Shown in pieces: positions 18,120-29,026 of a stretch of 64,000 nt of DNA. Below the pieces are notes generated by a model. It was not told the DNA's origin, searched no databases, and saw only the letters and a program-made list of their open reading frames with translations. Where the stretch lies: assembly GCA_947626605.1 (NCBI GenBank), contig CANQSV010000001.1:140664-204663 (forward strand), read 5' to 3'. Position 1 is the stretch's first letter. The number at the start of each line of letters is the position of its first letter. The position numbers and the translations under genes were made by a program. This DNA is from an uncultured Clostridia bacterium. Lineage in GTDB: Bacteria; Bacillota; Clostridia; TANB77; CAG-508.

Positions 18120-18590
18120 TTATTTACAAAATCTGTGTTTTCCAATTCTAACAGTTAAAGGTCTTGACCATATCCATGAATTTGTTGCAGTATCTGGGTT
18201 AAAATAATAAATTGCTCCATTTGTTGGATCCCAACCATTCATCGCGTCTTCTGCAGCTTTATAAACAGTTGAATCCTCTGAAATAGGAACATTTATCTGT
18301 CCATCTGAAACAGCAGTAAAAGCTCCAGATTCATATATAACTCCTGCAATAGTGTTTGGAAAGTTTGGATGCTTTACTCTATTTAATATAACGGCTCCAA
18401 CAGCTACTTGTCCTTCGTAACTTTCCCCTCTTGCTTCTCCATTTATTGCTCTTGCAAGTAGTTGGGTATCTGGTGTTCTTCCCTTGTCTGCCGCATATAT
18501 TCTATTTTTATAAGCAATAATCAAAATCAAAAAAAGAATTATTACGGAAATAAACAAAAATTTAATTACTTTTCTCACATTATTACGCAT
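18120..18590 (-). CDS. sleB: Spore cortex-lytic enzyme SleB
   Basis: A 156-residue protein with an N-terminal hydrophobic signal or anchor (FLFISVIILFLILIIAY) and a Hydrolase_2 (SleB catalytic) domain starting LLARAINGEARGESYEGQVA and continuing VILNRVKHPNFPNTI. It is a lytic transglycosylase that degrades cortex peptidoglycan during germination. The N-terminal peptidoglycan-binding domain of Bacillus SleB is absent, as in some clostridial forms. It is followed by ypeB. Confidence 0.92.
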   Translation of the reverse strand: MRNNVRKVIKFLFISVIILFLILIIAYKNRIYAADKGRTPDTQLLARAINGEARGESYEGQVAVGAVILNRVKHPNFPNTIAGVIYESGAFTAVSDGQINVPISEDSTVYKAAEDAMNGWDPTNGAIYYFNPDTATNSWIWSRPLTVRIGKHRFCK

Positions 18591-18779
18591 ATCTTACTCC
18601 TAATCTTTAGAACAATTTTCTTTTATATAAATATATATTTTTATTTTTACCTAAAAAAGAAAAAATATTCCTTTAAAAAAATTTAATATAAAATTTTTTA
18701 CTTTTTTGCTATTTCTTTATAAATGTGATAAAATTACTTCACAGTATATTTTGTTAATGTAAATAAACTGGAGGTTCAT

Positions 18780-19907
18780 ATGAAAAAAATACTTATTTTT
18801 TATGGCTCTTACGGTGGTGGACATCTATCAGCTGCAAATTCCATAAAAGAAGGTTTAAACGAGATAAACCCTAATATTGAAATAAAAACTGTTGATTGCA
18901 TCCAATATGTAAATAAAGCTATAAATAAACTTTCTACAACAGCATACAATGAAATGGCAAAAAAAGCTCCTTGGGCATGGGGAAAAATTTACTCTGGTTC
19001 CAAAAGAGGACCTTTAGCTCATTTCACAACAAATTCAAATAAAATAATGGCATTAAAGTTAAATAGATTAATAAGAACAGAAAATCCTGATTTAATAATT
19101 TCAACTCACCCATTTGCAACTCAAATGTGTGCATTTCTAAAAAAAAGACATGCTATTGATATTAAACTTGCAACTATTCTTACAGACTATGCTCCACATG
19201 ACCAATGGCTTGTTTTTTCTGATTATTGTGAATATTTTTTTGTTGCACATGATGATATGAAAAATGCATTAATAAAAAAGGGAATTGATTCTAATAAAAT
19301 ATATGCTACAGGAATCCCTCTTTCCAATAGATTTTTAATGCATTATAATAAAGAAGAAATTTTAAATAGTTTGGGATTAAAAAAAGATAAAACTACAATA
19401 TTATTTTTTGCAGGAGGAAAATTTGGTTTAGGTAAGAGCAATACCTATGAAATTCTAAGAACTCTTGCCGAAAAATTTTCAGATATTCAAGTTATTGCAA
19501 TATCTGGAAAAAATGAAAAAATGAAAAAAGAATTTGATACCATAGTTTCAGAAACATATTCACAAGACAATATCAAAGTTTTAGAATACACCAATATGAT
19601 TCCTCAACTTATGACCATTTCCAATTTAGTTATAACAAAACCAGGTGGACTTACAGTTACAGAAAGCCTAGCATCTGGTTTGCCAATTATTATTATTAAT
19701 CCTATCCCTGGTCAAGAAGAGGAAAATGCAGAATACCTAGAAGAGCATCAGGTTGGTATTTGGCTAAAAAAAGAAGATAACTTACAAGAGTTCCTATCAA
19801 ACTTATTTAGTTCTAAAATAACAATAAGAAATATGAAAATCCGTGCCAGATTATTTGCAAAAAAGAACTCAACTAAAGATATTTGTAAAATTTTATTAAA
19901 TAATTGA
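18780..19907 (+). CDS. MGDG synthase-family processive glycosyltransferase
   Basis: A 375-residue GT28-type enzyme. The N terminus has the MGDG-synthase motif YGSYGGGHLSAANSI, and the C-terminal nucleotide-sugar domain has TKPGGLTVTESLASGLP and NPIPGQEEENAEYL. Relatives such as UgtP add hexose to diacylglycerol to make membrane glycolipids. Here the sugar and product are not known. ACTGGAGG lies before the ATG. A promoter for purA overlaps its 3' end. Confidence 0.88.
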   Translation: MKKILIFYGSYGGGHLSAANSIKEGLNEINPNIEIKTVDCIQYVNKAINKLSTTAYNEMAKKAPWAWGKIYSGSKRGPLAHFTTNSNKIMALKLNRLIRTENPDLIISTHPFATQMCAFLKKRHAIDIKLATILTDYAPHDQWLVFSDYCEYFFVAHDDMKNALIKKGIDSNKIYATGIPLSNRFLMHYNKEEILNSLGLKKDKTTILFFAGGKFGLGKSNTYEILRTLAEKFSDIQVIAISGKNEKMKKEFDTIVSETYSQDNIKVLEYTNMIPQLMTISNLVITKPGGLTVTESLASGLPIIIINPIPGQEEENAEYLEEHQVGIWLKKEDNLQEFLSNLFSSKITIRNMKIRARLFAKKNSTKDICKILLNN

Positions 19908-19935
19908 TTGACTTTTTCAATTTAATATATATAAT
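19908..19935 (+). promoter_or_regulatory. Promoter for purA, starting at the upstream stop codon
   Basis: TTGACT (19908-19913) and TATAAT (19930-19935) are spaced 16 nt. The hairpin AGTGTGAG/CTCTCACT with a TTTTT tail (19939-19970) follows at once, so it may instead end the glycosyltransferase transcript or attenuate purA. I see no purine-riboswitch core in this leader. Confidence 0.5.
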
Positions 19936-19983
19936 ACGTAGTGTGAGATTTAAACCTCTCACTATGTTTTTGTCTAATAATAA

Positions 19984-21306
<1,323 letters not shown>

Positions 21307-21322
21307 AACAGAAATTTTCTAA

Positions 21323-21356
21323 AATATACATTATTTAAATAATAATGTATATTTTT
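21323..21356 (+). terminator. Terminator after purA
   Basis: AATATACATTATT and AATAATGTATATT form a perfect 13-bp AT stem with a 5-nt loop, followed by a T-run. It starts 17 bp after the purA stop. Confidence 0.7.
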
Positions 21357-21470
21357 TATTATTTGGAATATACTATTAAAAAATGAAGTTTTATTTCTTA
21401 CAATTAATAATGTCTCTCAGTAAAAAAGTTTATAAATTGCAATATTCTCCCTATTTTGCATTAAAAAGTG

Positions 21471-21499
21471 TTGACATTTTAGTTTGTTAGTAATATAAT
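21471..21499 (+). promoter_or_regulatory. Promoter of tRNA-fMet
   Basis: TTGACA and TATAAT, both perfect, are separated by 17 nt. The -10 ends 13 bp before the first base of the tRNA. Confidence 0.85.
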
Positions 21500-21512
21500 T
21501 AGTTTTGTACAT

Positions 21513-21588
21513 CGCGGGGTGGAGCAGTTGGCAGCTCGTCGGGCTCATAACCCGAAGGTCGGTAGTTCGAGTCTACCCCCCGCAACCA
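21513..21588 (+). tRNA. Initiator tRNA-fMet (CAT)
   Basis: A 76-nt cloverleaf with encoded CCA. The unpaired C1/A72 at the top of the acceptor stem (CGCGGGG / CCCCGCA) and three G-C pairs flanking the anticodon loop (GGGCTCATAACCC) are the initiator hallmarks. The T-loop GTTCGAGTC is normal. Confidence 0.97.
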
Positions 21589-21622
21589 AATTAGAATAGC
21601 CTTTTGTATTAAAAAGTTAAAT

Positions 21623-21651
21623 TTGACATATTATACAATATTGGCTATATT
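21623..21651 (+). promoter_or_regulatory. Promoter for the small transcript before mnmA
   Basis: TTGACA (21623-21628) and TATATT (21646-21651) are spaced 17 nt. The transcript should begin near 21658. Confidence 0.7.
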
Positions 21652-21657
21652 ATTACA

Positions 21658-21732
21658 GTAGTTACTTAGTAGGTCGAGTAATTTATGTAACAAAAAAGAC
21701 TAGGAATCCCGAACAATTTCCTAGTCTTTTTG
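21658..21732 (+). ncRNA. Candidate small RNA (about 75 nt) with own promoter and terminator
   Basis: The predicted transcript has a first hairpin GTTAC...GTAAC with a purine-rich loop and a strong terminator AAAGACTAGGAA...TTTCCTAGTCTTTTT. No ORF fits. It ends 60 bp before mnmA, so it is either a separate small RNA or an attenuator of mnmA. A unit with the same design sits at 63822-63893. I do not recognise a family. Confidence 0.45.
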
Positions 21733-21793
21733 TGAATTAATGTAAAAATTATGTTAAAATTTCTACAAAAACAAAAAAATTTGAGGTGAAATC

Positions 21794-22849
21794 ATGGAAT
21801 CAAAAAAAAGAGTATTATTAGGAATGAGTGGTGGCGTAGATAGTTCTGTTTCTGCAATTCTTTTAAAAGAACAAGGTTATGATGTTATTGGTATAACAAT
21901 GAAACTTTTTGAAGGAGAACTTGAAGGTAGTTGCTGTAATGTTGATTCAACTATGGATGCAAAACGCGTTTGTGATTATCTACAAATACCTCATTATACA
22001 TTAAATTTTCAAGAAGCCTTTAATAAATATGTAATAAATGATTTTATCTGTGAATATAAAAATTGTAGAACACCAAATCCATGTATAGAATGCAATAAAT
22101 ATCTAAAATTTGGTGCTATGTATCAAAAAGCAAAGGAATTAGACTGCGAATATATTGCAACAGGTCATTATGCAAAAATAGAATTTAGTGAAAAATATAA
22201 TCAAAATGTATTAAAAAAATCTGATGCAATTGGAAAAGATCAAAGTTATGTATTATATAGTGTTTCTAAAAACTTATTAGATCACATTCTTTTCCCTCTT
22301 GGTAATTTCAAGACAAAAAATGAAATACGTGAAATTGCAAAACAACACAATCTATTAATAGCAAATAAACCTGACAGTGAAGATATTTGTTTTATACCAG
22401 AAGGCAATTATAAAAATTTCTTAGAAAAAAATTCTGACATAGAAAAAAAAGTTGGGAATATTGTAACATCATCTGGAGAAATACTAGGAACTCATCAAGG
22501 TTTATATATGTACACAATTGGTCAAAGGAAAGGGCTAGGTATATCTCACTCTTCCCCATTATTTGTATTAGGATTTAACAAAGAAAAAAACGAATTGATA
22601 GTTGGTGAAGAATCTGAATTATTTAGAAAAGATTTTTATGTAAAAGATTTTAATCTACTTGTTAATGATTTTCCTGAGCAAGTAGACGTAAAAATAAGAT
22701 ATTCTGCTAAAGTATCTAAAGCTAAATTATTATTAGAAAATTCAAAAATACATGTTATATTAGATGAACCTCAAAAATCTATAACCCCTGGTCAATCAGC
22801 TGTATTTTATGATAATGATATAGTAATTGGAGGAGGTAAAATAGATTAA
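21794..22849 (+). CDS. mnmA: tRNA-specific 2-thiouridylase MnmA
   Basis: A 351-residue enzyme that thiolates U34 of tRNA-Lys, -Glu and -Gln. It has the PP-loop GMSGGVDSSVSA, the first catalytic Cys in TPNPCIECNKYLKF, and the second in SEDICFIPEG. The C-terminal beta barrel includes YTIGQRKGLG. TTGAGGTG precedes the ATG. The partner desulfurase is not in the window. Confidence 0.95.
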   Translation: MESKKRVLLGMSGGVDSSVSAILLKEQGYDVIGITMKLFEGELEGSCCNVDSTMDAKRVCDYLQIPHYTLNFQEAFNKYVINDFICEYKNCRTPNPCIECNKYLKFGAMYQKAKELDCEYIATGHYAKIEFSEKYNQNVLKKSDAIGKDQSYVLYSVSKNLLDHILFPLGNFKTKNEIREIAKQHNLLIANKPDSEDICFIPEGNYKNFLEKNSDIEKKVGNIVTSSGEILGTHQGLYMYTIGQRKGLGISHSSPLFVLGFNKEKNELIVGEESELFRKDFYVKDFNLLVNDFPEQVDVKIRYSAKVSKAKLLLENSKIHVILDEPQKSITPGQSAVFYDNDIVIGGGKID

Positions 22850-22930
22850 AATACTTATAAAATTTATTGCTTTTTACATATTTTTAATATAAAATATTTT
22901 TGAAATTTATTATGTACAAATGGTGAAAAA

Positions 22931-24751
22931 ATGAAAAAAACAAATTCGAAAAAATCAAAAAAAAATAAAATAATTTCTGAAAGAACAATTATTTTTAAAC
23001 GTGTTTTTGTTCTGTTAATTTTTGCAATTCTTATAGTAGTTGCTCTTATTTTCAGACTGGCATGGCTTCAATTTGTAGATGGTCCTAAATTAAAAGAAGC
23101 AGCATATAATCAGCAAACAATTAATAAATTAATAACTCCAAAAAGAGGAAATATTTACGATGCTAATGGTAAAACATTGGCACTTAGTGCTTCTGTTGAT
23201 ACTATTTCTATAAATCCATCTCAAATAGAAGAAGAAGATAAAGAAAAAGTCGCTAAAGGACTTTCTGAAATTTTTAAATTAGATTATAGTGAAACTCTGG
23301 AAAAAGTTAATTCTTCCTTATCTGTTGTAACTATTGCAAAAAAAGTTGAAAAAGATAAAGTAACAGAACTAACATCATGGATGGAAGAAAATAAAATATC
23401 AACAGGTATAAACATAGATAAAGATACTAAAAGATATTATCCTTATTCCAATTTAGCATCAAATTTAATTGGCTTTACAGGAACTGATAATAATGGATTA
23501 GATGGAATAGAATTGAAATGGGATTCTGTTCTAGCTGGTACCGCCGGTAAAATAGTAACAACTGGAGATGTTCATAATAACGAAATATCATCTGATAATT
23601 CTCAATACATCGACGTTGAAAATGGTAGCAATCTTTATCTAACAATAGATGTAAATGTACAATTAATTGTAGAAAAATATTTAAAAGAATATGCTGATAA
23701 GAACAGTTGTGAAGGAGCTTCTGCTATTATCATGGAACCTTCAACTGGTGAAATTTTAGCAATGGCTTCTTATCCATCATACAATTTAAATAAACCTTTC
23801 GAGCCAAATGAAAAAATGAAAAAAGGTTGGGATAAATTATCTGATGCAGAACAAACCTCTGAACTTCAAAAAATGTGGAGAAATAGAGTTGTATCTAATA
23901 CATATGAACCTGGTTCTACTTTTAAAGTACTAATGTCAGCAATTGCTTTAGAAGAAAATATTACAGAAACAGATGTAAAAGGAGATTTTCATTGTTCTGG
24001 AGCCCAAAACGTATCTGGAACATCAATTCATTGTTGGAAATATCCTTCTTCTCACGGTTCTCAAACTTTGAGAAATGCACTTGCTAACTCTTGTAATCCT
24101 GCTTTTATGCAATTAGGAAAACGAATTGGAATATCAACTTTATATAAATACTTTGAAGCTTTCGGACTATTTGATGAAACTGGAATACAAACATCTGGCG
24201 AGACTGTTGGTATTTTCCATGATTTAAATAATGTAGGTCCTACAGAACTTGCTACTATGTCTTTTGGTCAAAGATTTACAATTACTCCTTTACAGCTTAT
24301 AACCGCAGCATGCTCTATTGCGAATAAGGGTATCTTAGTTCAACCTAAAATAGTAAAACAAATAGAAAATGCTGATACTGGTGCAATAGAAACTGTAGAT
24401 ACTGTAGATGTTCGTCAAGTTGTCTCATCAGAAACTGCTGAACAAGTTCTTTCATTAATGGGTTCTGTTGTATCTGATGGTACTGGAAAAACTGGTGCTG
24501 TTAAAGGATATACAATTGGTGGAAAAACTGGTACATCTGAGCCACCACCAGGTGAAAAAGGAAATACTGTTTCTTTTTTAGCCACAGCTCCTGCAACTGA
24601 TCCAGATATAGTAGCCTTAGTAGTCTTTTATAAAACTGGAGGAAACAATTTAGAAGGAAGTAATGTTGCTGGACCTGCAATGTCCAAAATATTATCCGAA
24701 GTATTGCCTTATTTAGGTATAACTTCAAACAATATAGATTCTGCTAAATAA
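22931..24751 (+). CDS. Class B penicillin-binding protein (SpoVD/FtsI-like)
   Basis: A 606-residue transpeptidase. A cytoplasmic K-rich tail, one membrane segment (VFVLLIFAILIVVALIF), a PBP-dimer domain (RGNIYDANGKTLA), and a transpeptidase domain with SxxK (PGSTFKVLM), SxN (SCNPAFM) and KTG (GGKTGTSEPP). There is no C-terminal PASTA repeat, so it resembles SpoVD without that domain, or a division FtsI/PBP2B. It stands alone, away from any dcw cluster. The ribosome binding site is weak (GGTG at 22921-22924). Confidence 0.88.
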   Translation: MKKTNSKKSKKNKIISERTIIFKRVFVLLIFAILIVVALIFRLAWLQFVDGPKLKEAAYNQQTINKLITPKRGNIYDANGKTLALSASVDTISINPSQIEEEDKEKVAKGLSEIFKLDYSETLEKVNSSLSVVTIAKKVEKDKVTELTSWMEENKISTGINIDKDTKRYYPYSNLASNLIGFTGTDNNGLDGIELKWDSVLAGTAGKIVTTGDVHNNEISSDNSQYIDVENGSNLYLTIDVNVQLIVEKYLKEYADKNSCEGASAIIMEPSTGEILAMASYPSYNLNKPFEPNEKMKKGWDKLSDAEQTSELQKMWRNRVVSNTYEPGSTFKVLMSAIALEENITETDVKGDFHCSGAQNVSGTSIHCWKYPSSHGSQTLRNALANSCNPAFMQLGKRIGISTLYKYFEAFGLFDETGIQTSGETVGIFHDLNNVGPTELATMSFGQRFTITPLQLITAACSIANKGILVQPKIVKQIENADTGAIETVDTVDVRQVVSSETAEQVLSLMGSVVSDGTGKTGAVKGYTIGGKTGTSEPPPGEKGNTVSFLATAPATDPDIVALVVFYKTGGNNLEGSNVAGPAMSKILSEVLPYLGITSNNIDSAK

Positions 24752-24856
24752 ATAAAAAAAAAAGCAAAACTAAGATTTTTCTACGCATATTCGTACGCAT
24801 TAAAATGCTACGACTAAGAAACCTAACAAATGCAAATTTTAAGGAGGTAAAATTTT

Positions 24857-25354
24857 ATGCTACAAGGATCTGCACTTGGATATTTAGTAACATTTATTGT
24901 TAGTATGTTACCTATTATAGAACTAAGAGGAGCAATTCCTATTGGAGTTTTTACATTCCATATTACATATTTAGAAGCATTTATAATAGCAATTATTGGA
25001 AATTGTATACCTATATATTTTATAGTAAAATTTATTGGGCCATTATTCAAATTTTTTGGAAAATTTAAACCATTTAAAATAATAATAGATTGGGCTACCG
25101 AAAAAGCAACCAATAAAATTAAAGAAGATACAAGATTACAAAATTACACATCATTTGCTTTATTCTTATTCGTAGCTATTCCTATTCCAGGAACAGGAGC
25201 ATGGGTTGGTTCATTAATTGCAAACTTTTTAGAGCTTCCTCTAAAAAAAGCATTTCCCCCTCTTGCTCTAGGTGTTGTTACTGCTGGCATCATTATATTA
25301 ACACTTACAGCTGGTGCAAATGGCGGTATAAACTATTTATTACAAAAAATGTAA
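24857..25354 (+). CDS. Small multidrug-export family membrane protein (COG2426)
   Basis: A 165-residue protein with four to five hydrophobic segments. The IELRGAIPIGVF and IPIPGTGAWVGSLIA motifs are those of the COG2426 'small multi-drug export' family. The substrate is unknown and the drug role is only a family label. AAGGAGG precedes the ATG. Confidence 0.8.
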   Translation: MLQGSALGYLVTFIVSMLPIIELRGAIPIGVFTFHITYLEAFIIAIIGNCIPIYFIVKFIGPLFKFFGKFKPFKIIIDWATEKATNKIKEDTRLQNYTSFALFLFVAIPIPGTGAWVGSLIANFLELPLKKAFPPLALGVVTAGIIILTLTAGANGGINYLLQKM

Positions 25355-25370
25355 AATGATGACACAAAAA

Positions 25371-25406
25371 ACAGGTTTCAAAAATATTACTTTGAAACCT
25401 GTTTTT
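25371..25406. terminator. Convergent terminator
   Basis: ACAGGTTTCA and TGAAACCTGT form a perfect 10-bp stem with flanking A-run and T-run, so it can serve the COG2426 gene (+) and the AI-2E permease (-), whose stop is 2 bp away. Confidence 0.85.
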
Positions 25407-25407
25407 G

Positions 25408-26637
25408 TTATATTTCTTCTTCTTTTATAACCTTATCTTCACTTATTACTTCTTTTCTTATTCTAGTTCTTCGTTTTGGCTTGTTTGTTTCCTTTATTTT
25501 CTCTTCTTCATACATTTTATTCTTGTAATCAATATAATCTACTAATATTATTTTTATAACTGCTACTACTGGTACTCCTAGGAACATTCCTAAAACTCCA
25601 AAATATGCACCACCTAAAGTTACTGCAAATATAACTAATATTGGGCTAACCTTAAGTGAAGAACCTATAATTCTAGGATTTATAATATTAGCATCTATTT
25701 GTTGCAATGCAATTACAACTATTGCTAGCCAAACAGCTTGTAAAATTCCACCTGTAAATATTGTAACTAATATTGCTACACCAACTGCAAATATAGCTCC
25801 AAAATAAGGTATTAAATTGAATAAACCAATTGTAAATCCTAATAATCCTGCATATTCAACTTTTAATAAAGCCATAGCTATAGATGTTATAATACCAACA
25901 ACTACAGCATCTACAATTTGTCCTCCTAAGAACTTAAAAAATACATCCCCTGCTGTATTAAAGTATTTGCAAATCAAATTATATTTTTCATCTTCTTTTG
26001 CTAATGCTCTTAAAACTTTCTTTCCAAATTGAAGAATTGAGTCTCTTTCTAATAATATATATATTGAAACTATTATTGCCACAAAGAAATCAAAAATTCC
26101 ACTTGCGATACTTATAACACCTTTTACATATTCTTTAATACTATCAATACTTAAATATTCTTTTAAATCTATACTGCTTAATTTCTTTATTTCATTTTCT
26201 AAATCTTCCCTACTAAAAAATTCATTTTCTGGTATTGATCTAATTTGATTTATAGCTTCATCATAATATCCTGGCCAATCATTTACTAATTTAGTTATAC
26301 TTTCGGAAATTGCTGGAATAATAAATTTAATTGCCATAATAATTATTAGTATTGCCAAAATATACGTAGTGAGAACACTCAAACCTCTCGCAATTTTATT
26401 TAGGAATTTGTTGTTCGGTTTTTTATATAAATTCTCAATTTTTTTTGCAGGCATATACAACAATCCTGCTATTAATATTCCCATCGAAAATGGCATTAAA
26501 ATTCCTAATAAATTGGAAAACCACTGAGTAACATCTGTAAAATTATCTAATGTTTTATATATTGTTATAACAGCTACAGCAAAAACAAACCAGTAAATCC
26601 ATTTTCCCCAGGGATTAGTTTTTTTAGTACTATTCAT
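25408..26637 (-). CDS. AI-2E family permease
   Basis: A 409-residue polytopic protein. Pairs of N-terminal membrane segments, a middle extracytoplasmic segment (residues about 110-170), then the conserved LLGFTIGLFNLIPYFGAIFAVG and the C-terminal NPRIIGSSLKVSPILVI. The family includes AI-2 exporters and ion antiporters, so the substrate is open. The C terminus is a charged K/E-rich tail. It stands alone between convergent terminator and purF. Confidence 0.88.
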   Translation of the reverse strand: MNSTKKTNPWGKWIYWFVFAVAVITIYKTLDNFTDVTQWFSNLLGILMPFSMGILIAGLLYMPAKKIENLYKKPNNKFLNKIARGLSVLTTYILAILIIIMAIKFIIPAISESITKLVNDWPGYYDEAINQIRSIPENEFFSREDLENEIKKLSSIDLKEYLSIDSIKEYVKGVISIASGIFDFFVAIIVSIYILLERDSILQFGKKVLRALAKEDEKYNLICKYFNTAGDVFFKFLGGQIVDAVVVGIITSIAMALLKVEYAGLLGFTIGLFNLIPYFGAIFAVGVAILVTIFTGGILQAVWLAIVVIALQQIDANIINPRIIGSSLKVSPILVIFAVTLGGAYFGVLGMFLGVPVVAVIKIILVDYIDYKNKMYEEEKIKETNKPKRRTRIRKEVISEDKVIKEEEI

Positions 26638-26691
26638 AACTATATCATTCCCTTCCTAAGTACAAATAAAACTTATCCTTTTCATAATATA

Positions 26692-28113
26692 TTAAAATAT
26701 TTTTTCAAACTTATCCTTTTTTATTTCTTTTGGAACTTCTATAGGATATTTTCCTGTAAAGCAACCAGAACAAAAATCAGTTATACCATACTCTGCTACA
26801 ATTTTCTTTACATTTTCTAAATCCAAATATTCTAGAGAATCAGCTCCCATCTCTTGTCTAATTTCCTCTATTGATTTTTGACATGCTATTAAATTTTCTT
26901 TTGAATCTATATCTGTTCCAAAATAACATACATCTATAAAAGGTGGAGCAGCAATCCTTAAATGAACTTCTTTTGCACCTGCCTTTTTTAAAGTTTTTAT
27001 CAATCTTCTTAAAGTATTTCCCCTTACAATAGAATCGTCTACTAAAACTATTTTCTTTCCTTGTACCGTTGATTTAATTGGGTTTAACTTTAATGCAACT
27101 TGTGCTTTTCTCTTTTTTTGAGTTGATTGTATAAAAGTTCTTCCTATATATTTACTCTTTACAAAAGCTATATCATATGGAATTTTAGAATATTTTGAGT
27201 ATCCTAATGCAGCATCTAATCCTGAATCAGGCACTCCTGCAACAATATCAGCATCAACAGGAGCTTGTATACTTAAATACTTTCCTGCCTCTTCCCTAAA
27301 TTTATGAACATTTAATCCATTTATTGTAGAATCAGGTCTTGCAAAATATATATATTCAAAAATACACAAAGTTTCCTTGGCACCATTTCTAGCATCTATT
27401 GACTTAACTTCATTATTAGTAACTACAACTAATTCTCCCGGTTTTAAATCCCTTTCATAATCTCCTCCTACAATATCAATTGCACAAGATTCAGATGAGA
27501 AAACTATATCTCCATCATTTAATTTTCCCATACATAAAGGTCTAAAGCCATTAGGGTCTCTAACAGCTATTAATTTCTGAGAAGTCATTACCAACAAAGA
27601 ATAAGCACCTTTTATATATTTCATAGCATTAATAACTGCCTCTTCTATGCTATGAGTCTTTAATCTTTCCCTTGCAATTATATAGCATATAACCTCAGTA
27701 TCACTTGTAGAATTGAAAATTGCACCATTCTTTTGCAATTCTTCTCTTAATTCAAGTGCATTAGTTAAATTTCCATTATGAACTACTGCTAAATTTCCTT
27801 TTGCATGTCTAGTTACCATGGGTTGTGCATTTTCTTTTTTAGGATCTCCAGTAGTTGAATATCTAACATGTCCTATTGACATTTTACCTGTTGGCATTTG
27901 CTCTAATACATGTGGCTTGAATACACTATTAACTAAACCTACATCTTTATGATTGACTATAATTCCTCCATCATTTATAGCAATTCCACAGCTTTCTTCT
28001 CCCCTATGTTGAAGTGCAGATAATCCTACAGCTGTTGGAAATGATAACGCTTCATTATTATTTTTAGAATATATTCCAAATATTCCACATTCTTCTTTTA
28101 ATTTATCAAACAT
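26692..28113 (-). CDS. purF: Amidophosphoribosyltransferase
   Basis: The first committed enzyme of purine synthesis, 473 residues from my start. After a short propeptide MFDKLKEE comes the N-terminal nucleophile Cys (ECGIFGIYS). It has the PRPP loop VLVDDSIVRGNTLRR-type motif and late Cys ligands (DFCSGCFTG), as in the Fe-S Bacillus type. I start at this ATG because AAGGAG lies 7 nt before it; the track's eight extra residues begin with TTG. It is divergent from purN, with no other pur genes adjacent. Confidence 0.95.
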   Translation of the reverse strand: MFDKLKEECGIFGIYSKNNNEALSFPTAVGLSALQHRGEESCGIAINDGGIIVNHKDVGLVNSVFKPHVLEQMPTGKMSIGHVRYSTTGDPKKENAQPMVTRHAKGNLAVVHNGNLTNALELREELQKNGAIFNSTSDTEVICYIIARERLKTHSIEEAVINAMKYIKGAYSLLVMTSQKLIAVRDPNGFRPLCMGKLNDGDIVFSSESCAIDIVGGDYERDLKPGELVVVTNNEVKSIDARNGAKETLCIFEYIYFARPDSTINGLNVHKFREEAGKYLSIQAPVDADIVAGVPDSGLDAALGYSKYSKIPYDIAFVKSKYIGRTFIQSTQKKRKAQVALKLNPIKSTVQGKKIVLVDDSIVRGNTLRRLIKTLKKAGAKEVHLRIAAPPFIDVCYFGTDIDSKENLIACQKSIEEIRQEMGADSLEYLDLENVKKIVAEYGITDFCSGCFTGKYPIEVPKEIKKDKFEKIF

Positions 28114-28266
28114 ATCTTTCTCCTTTTTTGAAAGCAACTATCCAATTTAATTATATAATATAATTTCTATTAATTCAAGCTAAATCCTTTTTTCTAGCGT
28201 TATTTTACAAAATCATTCATCAAAAGTTATAAATTCTCATAAACTCTACCATTTTACAAATTAATT

Positions 28267-28275
28267 TGTTATAAT
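28267..28275 (+). promoter_or_regulatory. Extended -10 promoter of purN
   Basis: TGTTATAAT is an extended -10, with the start codon 23 bp further on, leaving a very short leader. No convincing -35 is seen. Confidence 0.45.
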
Positions 28276-28297
28276 CTCTTACAAGGAGTGATAACAT

Positions 28298-28876
28298 ATG
28301 TATAATTTAGTAGTATTTGCATCAGGAAATGGCACTACATTACAATCAATAATCGATAGCATAAATTCTGGTATATTACAAGCACAAATCAAACTTGTAG
28401 TATCAAATAATGAAGATGCCTATGCATTAGAAAGAGCAAAAAAAGCTAATATAGAAACTTATATAATTAATTCAAAAACAACAGAAGAAATAGATATAGA
28501 ATTAGAAAAAATCCTATCAAACTATGAAATAGACCTGATAGTTCTTGCAGGATATTTAAAGAAAATAGGAAATAGATTAATTTCCAAGTATACAATAATA
28601 AATACACATCCATCACTGTTACCAAAATTTGGTGGTAAGGGAATGTATGGAATGAAAGTTCACACAGCAGTTATTGAAGCAAAAGAAAAAATAAGTGGAG
28701 TTACTTTACACTATGTAAATGAAAATTATGATGATGGAGATATTATAAAGCAAACAAAAGTAGATATTCTTCCAAGCGATACCCCAGAAACATTATCTCA
28801 AAAAGTACAAAAAGTCGAAAAAATACAATTAATAGATGTGTTGAAAGAATTTGTAACAAATAAAAAAGCGGATTAA
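28298..28876 (+). CDS. purN: Phosphoribosylglycinamide formyltransferase
   Basis: A 192-residue enzyme that formylates GAR using 10-formyl-THF. The family signatures FASGNGTTLQSIID, NTHPSLLPKFGGKGMYG and SGVTLHYVNENYDDGDII are present with the catalytic Asn/His/Asp. AAGGAG precedes the ATG. It is divergent from purF across a 160-bp region. Confidence 0.94.
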   Translation: MYNLVVFASGNGTTLQSIIDSINSGILQAQIKLVVSNNEDAYALERAKKANIETYIINSKTTEEIDIELEKILSNYEIDLIVLAGYLKKIGNRLISKYTIINTHPSLLPKFGGKGMYGMKVHTAVIEAKEKISGVTLHYVNENYDDGDIIKQTKVDILPSDTPETLSQKVQKVEKIQLIDVLKEFVTNKKAD

Positions 28877-28932
28877 CAAATTCTAAATAGCAAAAAAGTT
28901 ATTAATAACTTGTAACATTCGCATAACTATCT

Positions 28933-28962
28933 AAAAAAACATAGAATTTTCTATGTTTTTTT
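28933..28962. terminator. Terminator after purN
   Basis: AACATAGAA/TTCTATGTT stem flanked by A7 and T7. The stem CATAGAA/TTCTATG equals the outer stem of the structured hairpin elements at 16255 and 31833. Confidence 0.75.
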
Positions 28963-29026
28963 ACATCAATTATTCACTATTCATTATTCATTAAATTTAT
29001 ATTAACATCTCTATTGTTTATTGTTT